From positions 1-10,187 of the forward strand of contig JAJYYW010000025.1 in assembly GCA_021800575.1 (NCBI GenBank): a stretch of 10,187 nucleotides of DNA, given 5' to 3'. The notes below the pieces were generated by a model that worked only from the letters and a program-made list of their open reading frames with translations, ran no database searches and was not told the DNA's origin. The DNA is from a bacterium (GTDB taxonomy: Bacteria; JAMCPX01). The stretch's first letter is position 1, and every line of letters begins with the position of its first letter. The translations under genes and the position numbers were made by a program. This document shows positions 5,369 to 10,187 of this stretch, in pieces.

Positions 5369-6977
5369 TGTCTCCACCTTTCTCTTCCTTCAGTGGTTCA
5401 CCGCGTATATCGACGATCCGCTCCTTCTCTCCCTTCATGACGAGGGCATTTGCGACAAGCTCGTGAATACCGGTCACCTTGACGTCGGGTACCCAGTACT
5501 CCATAAGGGTCGTCAGTGTGGCCCGGTCGATGGCACACATACAGGTAAGCCTGTTCACATCGTGCTTATCGTGCACATACTGTACGGCATTGGCACGGGG
5601 CATACCGCCCCGCATCCGCATCTCCATCATTTCATCCGTACCCAATCCTGCACCGCCGCCGCAGCAGAAGGTCTGTTCCCGTGTCGTATTCTCGGGCATT
5701 TCGAAGAAGTTGTTGCAGACGTTCTTGATGATATAGCGTGGTTCTTCAAAAATGCCCATTGCCCGGGCGGGGTTGCACGAGTCGTGAAATGTTACCCGGA
5801 GTTTATCATTCCTGCCCGGGTCCAGCCTGAGTTTGTTGTTCTTGATAAGGTCGGCCGTAAACTCCGCGATATGAACCATCTTGGTTGATTTTGCATTCTC
5901 GAACTTTGTACCCGTTATCGGGGACACGGGCTCTTCGAGGAAGTCCGCTGGACCGTTGAGCGTTCCCATGTATTGGTGAACGACCCTCCACATGTGTCCG
6001 CACTCCCCGCCGAGTATCCATTTTACTCCCAGCCGCTTCGCCTCTGCATACATCTTTGCGTTTAGCCGTTTGATCATCTCGTGTGACGTAAACAGCCCAA
6101 AATTTCCGCCTTCGGAAGCGTAGGTACTCCACGTGTAATCAAGACCGAGTTCGTGGAACAGCATCAGGTATCCCATACAGGTGTACATGCCCGGTTCGGC
6201 AAAATAATCTGCCGAGGGTGTTATAAAGAGGATCTCCGCTCCTTTCCGGTTAAACGTCGGCTCGATCTTGATTCCCGTCCGGTCCTTGATATCGTCCAGC
6301 ATCATCTCAAACATGTCCATGAGGGCATGCGGTTGTATGCCGAGGTGGTTACCGGTCCGGTAGCAGTTGGCGACGGGTTCAATGACCCAGTTGACGTTGA
6401 CTCCCAGCAAGGTCAGCAACTCCCTGCCCATCATGGTGATTTCTGCGGTATCTATACCGTACGGACAAAACACCGAACACCGGCGGCACTCCGTGCACTG
6501 GTAGAAGTAGTAAAACCATTCTTTAATGACGTCCGTGGTCAGTTTCCGTGCACCGTTGACCCTTCCGAGTATCTTCCCCGCTGCGGTGAAATTCCCGCGG
6601 TAGACAGAGCGTATCAGCTCGGCCCTCAGAACCGGCATGTTTTTCGGATCGCCTCCTCCTATAAAGAACTGACATTTGTCGGCGCAGGCGCCGCACCGGA
6701 CGCAGATGTCCATATAGACCTTGAACGATCGGTACTTGTCGAGACGTTCTTTCATGCCGTTGATAACGATCTCTTTCCAGTTCTCCGGCAGTTTCCAATC
6801 CTCGTCTGTCGGGCTCCATTCCCGTGGATTCGGGAGATCGAGATACTTGAGATTTTTTGCCCTTGCAGGGTAGATATACGTACCGTGCCGGAATTCGACC
6901 GGCGTATCCATCCAGCCTTTTTTCGGCGGTTTGTAGTCTATCTGAACAAGTGCATCCTTTTTCAATTCTTCTGCCAT
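5361..6977 (-). CDS. dsrK: DsrK, HdrD-like catalytic subunit of DsrMKJOP
   Basis: A 538-residue cytoplasmic Fe-S protein, related to HdrD of heterodisulfide reductase, thought to reduce the DsrC trisulfide. Numbering from the ATG: two [4Fe-4S] motifs at C92-C95-C98-C102 and C161-C164-C167-C171 (the latter followed by P), then a C-terminal half with cysteine-rich elements: C326 in GECGH, C401 in DSCNPAR, C438-C439 in CCGGGAG, and C479/C481 in TCMCAID. The last four positions correspond to the HdrD-type site that holds a special catalytic cluster; the final pair is CxC, where the canonical motif has CxxC. No membrane helix is seen; it docks on DsrM. ATG 6977 is chosen, since AAGGAG lies 5 nt upstream; the GTG two codons earlier (6983) is within that site. 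Only 2 nt separate it from dsrM. Confidence 0.95.
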   Translation of the reverse strand: MAEELKKDALVQIDYKPPKKGWMDTPVEFRHGTYIYPARAKNLKYLDLPNPREWSPTDEDWKLPENWKEIVINGMKERLDKYRSFKVYMDICVRCGACADKCQFFIGGGDPKNMPVLRAELIRSVYRGNFTAAGKILGRVNGARKLTTDVIKEWFYYFYQCTECRRCSVFCPYGIDTAEITMMGRELLTLLGVNVNWVIEPVANCYRTGNHLGIQPHALMDMFEMMLDDIKDRTGIKIEPTFNRKGAEILFITPSADYFAEPGMYTCMGYLMLFHELGLDYTWSTYASEGGNFGLFTSHEMIKRLNAKMYAEAKRLGVKWILGGECGHMWRVVHQYMGTLNGPADFLEEPVSPITGTKFENAKSTKMVHIAEFTADLIKNNKLRLDPGRNDKLRVTFHDSCNPARAMGIFEEPRYIIKNVCNNFFEMPENTTREQTFCCGGGAGLGTDEMMEMRMRGGMPRANAVQYVHDKHDVNRLTCMCAIDRATLTTLMEYWVPDVKVTGIHELVANALVMKGEKERIVDIRGEPLKEEKGGDNV

Positions 6978-6979
6978 GG

Positions 6980-7972
6980 TCACTCCTTTTCAACCGGCAA
7001 ACCGACCGACTTCATCTTATCTCTGAATTCATCTTCGTACTCTGCATACGTATGAACATGAACCGGGTAGTTCCATGGATTGATGTGGCGCACCATCCTG
7101 TTGTTATTGGCCAGATTTCTCGTGGGACTCAGAAAAACGCCACCCATGTGCATCAACTTGCTGAAGGGGAAATACGCGAACAGGGTTGCTATCAAAAACA
7201 GGTGGATATAAAACAGCGTTCCGATATCGGGCGGGACGTGCGGTTTGAATGCAATCAATCCCATCACCAGCTCCTTGACCCCAATGACATTCACCCGGTA
7301 GAAATATCGCATGAGAACCCCGGACAGGCCTATGCCGAATATTACAAACAGCGGGAAGTAGTCGGCTATGAGCGATATGTACCGGATCTGGGGCAGGGCA
7401 ATCCGCCTGAGCAGAAGATACAGCACGGCGGCGAGCAGGAGGATATCCGTTATGTACAGCGTGGGAATGCCGATCTGCAGAAATCCATCCACATTTTCAA
7501 GGACATTGATGAAATGCGGCACCGGCTGGGAAAAGAGCCTGAAGTGCCGTATCAGGATGACCAGGAACGACCAATGGAACGCGATCGCCGCAAGCCACAG
7601 CCACACGGTCGATCCGTAGGAAAGACGGGGCCCGTCTCTGAGTTCCGACCTGGTGTTTCTGAACAATGATCGGAAACAGAGTATTTCAAGGGCCATTCTC
7701 CCGACAACACCTGCTGTACCCGACGGATTGTCGAGCTTGTTCTGCTTGATCCAGGGCAGTGATTTTTCCTGCCCGCAGGTCGTTGTGATGCGGAACGGAA
7801 CCGGGGATCTCGCCCATTTCACGATGCGATAAACAACGCCAACAATAAAAATAATCACGGCGGCATACGGTATGATAATGCCGAACACCGTGGTCATACC
7901 GGCGTACTGGATCCCGGCGTACGGGATTGCAGCAAGCACAAGCACCAGAATGAAAGCAGCCAATATTTTCAT
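6980..7972 (-). CDS. dsrM: DsrM, NarI-like cytochrome b subunit of DsrMKJOP
   Basis: A 330-residue membrane protein with about six hydrophobic segments, the first two near residues 4-20 and 28-48. It belongs to the NarI/HdrE diheme cytochrome b family and is expected to exchange electrons with menaquinol and hand them to DsrK. Candidate heme b ligands are H133 and H143 in one helix and H257 and H275 in a later one. The cytoplasmic loop with TTTCGQEKSLPWIKQNKLDNP (64-84) resembles other DsrM proteins. I start at ATG 7972: GAGGT lies 8 nt upstream, while the in-frame TTG at 7978 would be only 2 nt from it. The gene follows the RsbRD-type gene by 11 nt, and its end carries the dsrK ribosome binding site. 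Confidence 0.94.
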   Translation of the reverse strand: MKILAAFILVLVLAAIPYAGIQYAGMTTVFGIIIPYAAVIIFIVGVVYRIVKWARSPVPFRITTTCGQEKSLPWIKQNKLDNPSGTAGVVGRMALEILCFRSLFRNTRSELRDGPRLSYGSTVWLWLAAIAFHWSFLVILIRHFRLFSQPVPHFINVLENVDGFLQIGIPTLYITDILLLAAVLYLLLRRIALPQIRYISLIADYFPLFVIFGIGLSGVLMRYFYRVNVIGVKELVMGLIAFKPHVPPDIGTLFYIHLFLIATLFAYFPFSKLMHMGGVFLSPTRNLANNNRMVRHINPWNYPVHVHTYAEYEDEFRDKMKSVGLPVEKE

Positions 7973-7980
7973 GTGCAATT

Positions 7981-7985
7981 ACCTC
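7981..7985 (-). promoter_or_regulatory. Shine-Dalgarno that sets the dsrM start
   Basis: GAGGT on the minus strand is 8 nt before ATG 7972 and overlaps the TGA of the preceding gene (7984-7986), so reinitiation or coupling is likely. It argues against the upstream TTG at 7978. Confidence 0.6.
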
Positions 7986-8544
7986 ACTTCACCGTCTCAT
8001 TATCGGAAATGCCCTTGTCACCTGGAGGGTCGTCCCCCTGGAATTCGAACGTCAGATTTGCACGTTCCAACAATCTGAATGCCATGTGCTTGAATTCATT
8101 GACCTTCAATTCGTACAGCTTTTCCCGGTACTTTGCGTAGCTTTCAAACGAAATGACAAGCATGCTATCAATGAGGGATGCCGTCAGAAGAAATTCATCG
8201 CAGAGCTCCGCGTTTCGAAGCACATCTTTGTATGCATCCTGCAGGATCGGCTTCAGCGCAGACAGGAAATCCACCGCACGGGAAGGTGTAAAATCCTGAA
8301 CCGCCCGTATCTGCATAAACCGATCAAGAGCATCGCGTGTTGCTGTACTGATCTCGCGGTGTATCAGGGCATCAAGAACGGCATTTGCCGTTTCTTCTAT
8401 GGTGTGCCCCACAGGATTTGCAAACCTGTTCTTCTGCTGCTTAAAAAAGGATGCAGCGTGTGCCGAATACGATGCTGTAATCGAATCGAGCCACTGTTTC
8501 AGGACAATCTCACGCCTGTCTGTCATCAGTTCCGTCAGGTTCAT
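7984..8544 (-). CDS. Stand-alone RsbRD N-terminal domain protein next to dsrM
   Basis: A 186-residue soluble, mostly helical protein matching the RsbRD_N domain, the N-terminal sensor-like domain of RsbR/RsbRD stressosome proteins. Visible landmarks are an N-terminal helix MNLTELMTDRREIVLKQWLD, the FANPVGHTI block at 41-49, the FTPSRAVDFLSALKPI block at 85-100, and charged helices to about 165. The C-terminal tail is acidic and probably disordered. The STAS domain that normally follows in RsbR proteins is absent, as are visible switch kinase or phosphatase genes. Genes of this type are familiar immediately before dsrM in sulfate reducers, but their function is unknown; sensing or assembly of the Dsr complex is speculation. 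I start at ATG 8544, 5 nt after GGGAG; ATG 8547 is too close to it and ATG 8556 has none. Confidence 0.75.
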   Translation of the reverse strand: MNLTELMTDRREIVLKQWLDSITASYSAHAASFFKQQKNRFANPVGHTIEETANAVLDALIHREISTATRDALDRFMQIRAVQDFTPSRAVDFLSALKPILQDAYKDVLRNAELCDEFLLTASLIDSMLVISFESYAKYREKLYELKVNEFKHMAFRLLERANLTFEFQGDDPPGDKGISDNETVK

Positions 8545-8549
8545 CATGT

Positions 8550-8554
8550 CTCCC
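8550..8554 (-). promoter_or_regulatory. Shine-Dalgarno that sets the RsbRD-type gene start
   Basis: GGGAG on the minus strand is 5 nt before ATG 8544. It lies downstream of the first in-frame ATG (8556), which is preceded by the pyrimidine-rich stretch CCTCCTCC and therefore has no binding site of its own. Confidence 0.5.
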
Positions 8555-8602
8555 ATCTGCGGAGGAGGAACTGCGTATCATGCCTGTGTGCTCTCCCTCA
8601 GG

Positions 8603-8652
8603 AAAAACCCGGGCCACCACATGCCGCCGGCCCGCCTGAAACAGGCGGGTTT
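8603..8652 (-). terminator. Competing hairpins downstream of dsrC, partial terminator or attenuator
   Basis: On the minus strand a strong hairpin, CCCGCCTG-TTT-CAGGCGGG (8649-8631), is followed by a second possible stem, GGGCC/GGCCC (8633-8629 with 8615-8611), which shares bases with it and so excludes it. The second is followed by GGG and five T (8607-8603). A wider pairing, AAACCCG with CGGGTTT (8652-8646 with 8611-8605), could hold the first hairpin inside it. This fits partial termination after dsrC, letting it be made in excess of the genes downstream. The surrounding gap is 8545-8719. Confidence 0.4.
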
Positions 8653-8654
8653 GA

Positions 8655-8686
8655 ATGCAGGTGCGAACTGGTGCCCGTCCCTGCAT
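8655..8686. other. 7-bp inverted repeat in the dsrC 3' region
   Basis: ATGCAGG (8655-8661) and CCTGCAT (8680-8686) are perfect reverse complements around an 18-nt loop, about 35 nt beyond the dsrC stop. In dsrC mRNA it would form a first, modest stem ahead of the stronger hairpin at 8631-8649. It could protect the 3' end of a short dsrC transcript. Confidence 0.25.
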
Positions 8687-8719
8687 AACAGTTTTTTCTA
8701 CACAGCTCCTGCCAGATAC

Positions 8720-9037
8720 TTACACGCAACCGGTTGGTTTTGGCAGGCCCGCTATCTTACATGCACCCTTGGCGGGTCCGGTTGGGAACAATTCGTACAT
8801 GTGCTTGAGATCTACCTGAGTATCTTTACACATCTTCCTGATCATGGGAGCTATGTTATACTTCTGGTAATAATCCCTCAGGTATTTAACGACCTTCCAG
8901 TGCTCTTCCGTCATGGTGGGCACATCTTCCGTCGAGGCGAGCGCCTGTGCTACCTTCTCACTCCACAAGGTAGGGTCTACGATAAACCCATCCTCGTCTA
9001 CCTCTATTTCAATGCCACCCAGATTTACCTTTGCCAT
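8720..9037 (-). CDS. dsrC: DsrC, sulfur-carrier substrate protein of dissimilatory sulfite reduction
   Basis: A 105-residue DsrC/TusE-family protein. DsrC is a small soluble carrier: sulfite reduction by DsrAB leaves a trisulfide between its two C-terminal cysteines, later reduced by DsrMKJOP. Both are present: C93 (KGACK) and the penultimate C104 (TGCV), separated by ten residues, the arrangement that distinguishes functional DsrC from TusE-like relatives. The N-terminus, the DEDGFI block (14-19) and the MIRKMCKD region (65-72) are also typical. AGGAGG preceded by an A run lies 5 nt before the ATG, a strong site consistent with high expression. The gene is 71 nt from the end of dsrN and 175 nt from the RsbRD-type gene, with terminator-like structure on the downstream side. 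I found no convincing promoter in the upstream gap. Confidence 0.96.
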   Translation of the reverse strand: MAKVNLGGIEIEVDEDGFIVDPTLWSEKVAQALASTEDVPTMTEEHWKVVKYLRDYYQKYNIAPMIRKMCKDTQVDLKHMYELFPTGPAKGACKIAGLPKPTGCV

Positions 9038-9052
9038 TGTATCCTCCTTTTT

Positions 9053-9185
9053 TTAAATGTTCATGTTACGTGTATTCATAGAACCACTGTTCGAAGCCAA
9101 CGATCGTCTCATTCAGATTTCTCCTGCATACTCCAGAGCGGATTCCGAACATCCTGCCGTGGCAGCGCTCCGCATAAATCGACAT
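9053..9185 (-). other. Short overlapping ORFs at the dsrN 3' end (unproven)
   Basis: Two small frames overlap or touch the dsrN end. The first, ATG 9185 to TAA 9066, gives 39 residues ending NETIVGFEQWFYEYT; AGGA lies 7 nt before its ATG, across a run of seven A. The second, ATG 9112 to TAA 9053, gives 19 residues, has AGGAG 8 nt upstream and overlaps the dsrN stop as ATGA. Neither matches a family I know. The aromatic-rich end of the first looks more protein-like than chance would suggest, but nothing here proves translation. Confidence 0.2.
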
Positions 9186-10187
9186 GTTTTTTTCCTGATG
9201 CCGTCTGTCCGGACACCTTCTGCTTTCGGGTGCGGGCGTATTCGCCTGCAGCGCGCACGAAATATTCGGCCCATTGCGGGACACCGGCAGCGTGTATATG
9301 GGAATAGACAGCCAGCATATTCCTGTAACAAATGCCGTCCTCGATCTTGTTAAATCCGCATCCCTTCTGAAGCTTCAATACGTACTGTATCAGTTCCGGA
9401 CGCTTGATGACGGCCCTTGAATAATGAAACTCATGTCCACGAATACTGCTGCCGGACCTGAAAAACGGGTTTTCGGCCATGACCTCCAGCATCGTATAAC
9501 CGTGCCCCTGAGGACGCTTCTCAAAATAATATTCTACCGGCAGGACACCGGTCATGGCATACGTTTTGTCCTGGTACGTCATCGTTGTGCCCATAAAAAT
9601 CGCCCCGCCGCACTCTGCATACACCGGGAGACCGTCTTCCACTGCCTGTTTTACCGATCCACGGAAACTTTCATTTGCAGCAAGCCGGGCTGCGCTGGTC
9701 TCGGGAAAGCCGCCGCCGATATACAGGGCGTCAATATCCGGAAGAGCGGCATCCGTCAGTGCGCTGATCTCCACGATGGCGGCACCATACTGTTTGAGTG
9801 CCTCGAGGTTATCCGGGTAATAAAAAGAAAAGGCACGGTCCTTGAGAACTCCTATTCTGACGTTGTTCTTTATACGATGAACCCCATCGCGGCGATCCAT
9901 CTTCTTGTGGAACAGCGGCCTGCCGCCGGCAGCGATCGCGAGCAGGCGTTCCAGATCAATGTACCGGGAGACAGCTTCGGCCGCGAAATCTATAGCCTGC
10001 TGAATATCCGGGTATTCTTCCGGAGTAATGAGCCCCAGGTGCCGTTCCGGAAACCGGTTGGATTCGAATTTCGGCAGAGCACCTAAGACCGGGACCCCGC
10101 ATGTCTTTTCTATGGACGATCGGATGATATCCTCATGCCGCTTTCCGGCAACACGGTTCAGGATGACTCCGGCAAGCGGGACCGTAA
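9109..10187 (-). CDS. dsrN: DsrN-like CobB/CbiA glutamine amidotransferase, 5' end outside window
   Basis: The reading frame is open from the right edge, so this is the C-terminal 358 residues of a longer protein; the N-terminal ATPase part with its P-loop is outside. The CobB/CbiA family amidates side-chain carboxylates using ATP and glutamine: cobyrinate in cobalamin synthesis, or siroheme for DsrAB in DsrN. Next to dsrC, the DsrN role is the more likely. Visible landmarks: VPLAGVILNRVAGKRHE near the edge; NVRIGVLKDRAFSFYYPDN opening the amidotransferase domain; YIGGGFPE; the cysteine nucleophile in YAECGGAIFMG; GHEFHYS; and the catalytic histidine region AVYSHIHAAG. After FVRAAGEY a tail of about 40 residues, basic and low in hydrophobics, ends at TGA 9111-9109; family members usually stop sooner, as I recall. 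An internal Met (9900) is not the start. Its 3' end overlaps two short ORFs. Confidence 0.88.
   Translation of the reverse strand, partial: TVPLAGVILNRVAGKRHEDIIRSSIEKTCGVPVLGALPKFESNRFPERHLGLITPEEYPDIQQAIDFAAEAVSRYIDLERLLAIAAGGRPLFHKKMDRRDGVHRIKNNVRIGVLKDRAFSFYYPDNLEALKQYGAAIVEISALTDAALPDIDALYIGGGFPETSAARLAANESFRGSVKQAVEDGLPVYAECGGAIFMGTTMTYQDKTYAMTGVLPVEYYFEKRPQGHGYTMLEVMAENPFFRSGSSIRGHEFHYSRAVIKRPELIQYVLKLQKGCGFNKIEDGICYRNMLAVYSHIHAAGVPQWAEYFVRAAGEYARTRKQKVSGQTASGKKHVDLCGALPRQDVRNPLWSMQEKSE

Noticed and set aside
6153..7055. 300-codon plus-strand ORF opposite dsrK
   Set aside because: Mirror frame of dsrK, with no recognisable domain or start signal; the same holds for the long plus-strand frames opposite dsrM and dsrO.
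7973..7978. TTG start of dsrM, and GTG starts for dsrK (6983), dsrJ (5377) and dsrP (4151)
   Set aside because: Each non-ATG codon lies within or almost touching the Shine-Dalgarno of the ATG two or three codons later, and the ATG versions give family-like N-termini.
8655..8697. Plus-strand terminator: 7-bp stem followed by T6 (8692-8697)
   Set aside because: The T run is 5 nt from the stem, the loop is long, and no plus-strand gene reads into it; the T run is the A-rich region after dsrC on the coding strand.
9038..9108. Separate dsrC promoter in the 71-bp gap
   Set aside because: Candidate pairs such as TTGGCT/GAATAC or TATGAA without a -35 match poorly; not enough to call.
8399..9307. 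302-codon plus-strand ORF opposite dsrC
   Set aside because: Runs antisense to dsrC and the hairpin-rich gap; cysteine- and histidine-rich shadow composition.
9898..9900. Met at 9900 as the start of a 263-residue amidotransferase
   Set aside because: The frame stays open to the window edge and the upstream residues (VPLAGVILNRVAGKRHE and on) match the CobB/CbiA middle region.
1..10187. tRNA, rRNA, CRISPR array, insertion sequence or prophage genes
   Set aside because: No regularly spaced repeats, cloverleaf, transposase or integrase signatures were seen on either strand.

Overview
The window reads as part of a sulfate- or sulfite-reducing bacterium, most likely a Desulfobacterota-type (deltaproteobacterial) anaerobe with moderate G+C. 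The main evidence is a long minus-strand run of dissimilatory sulfur genes: a DsrN-like amidotransferase (cut by the right edge), dsrC, a small RsbRD-N-domain protein, then dsrM, dsrK, dsrJ, dsrO and dsrP in canonical order. An RsbRD-type gene just before dsrM, with no dsrEFH or dsrL visible, points to the reductive rather than the sulfur-oxidising form of the pathway. That is a judgement from gene order; dsrAB lies outside the window.

Layout, left to right. (1) 1-80, minus: N-terminal end of a cytidylate-kinase-like P-loop protein, with a good promoter and ribosome binding site; the promoter overlaps a perfect 10-bp inverted repeat. (2) 305-1651, minus: a CLC-family anion channel/transporter with altered selectivity and proton motifs, apparently made from a leaderless or nearly leaderless mRNA. 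(3) 1872-2789, plus: a subfamily-I haloalkane dehalogenase with all catalytic residues, divergent from clc and convergent with the dsr genes. (4) 2790-2984: convergent gap with several inverted repeats, the likely 3' ends of both transcripts. (5) 2985-10187, minus: the dsr cluster.

How the dsr genes work together (known biology): DsrAB reduces sulfite and loads sulfur onto the two C-terminal cysteines of DsrC as a trisulfide. The DsrMKJOP membrane complex is thought to reduce DsrC-trisulfide at the cytoplasmic HdrD-like DsrK, with electrons from the menaquinone pool and periplasmic modules (DsrM diheme b, DsrJ triheme c, DsrO Fe-S, DsrP quinone-interacting). DsrN-like proteins amidate siroheme for DsrAB. 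dsrM to dsrP are tightly packed, each Shine-Dalgarno lying in or touching the end of the preceding gene, so translational coupling is likely. dsrC is set apart by a 175-bp gap with competing hairpins, which fits separate control of its dose.

No gap exceeds 300 bases. I saw no tRNA, rRNA, CRISPR array, insertion sequence or transposase. Most of the window is a recognisable dsr locus, and I do not claim a wholly new system. The points most worth following are the stand-alone RsbRD-N protein, the coherent loss of one Fe-S site and the Lys-Arg Tat motif in DsrO, the altered CLC motifs, the odd 3' end of dsrN, and the structured gaps.
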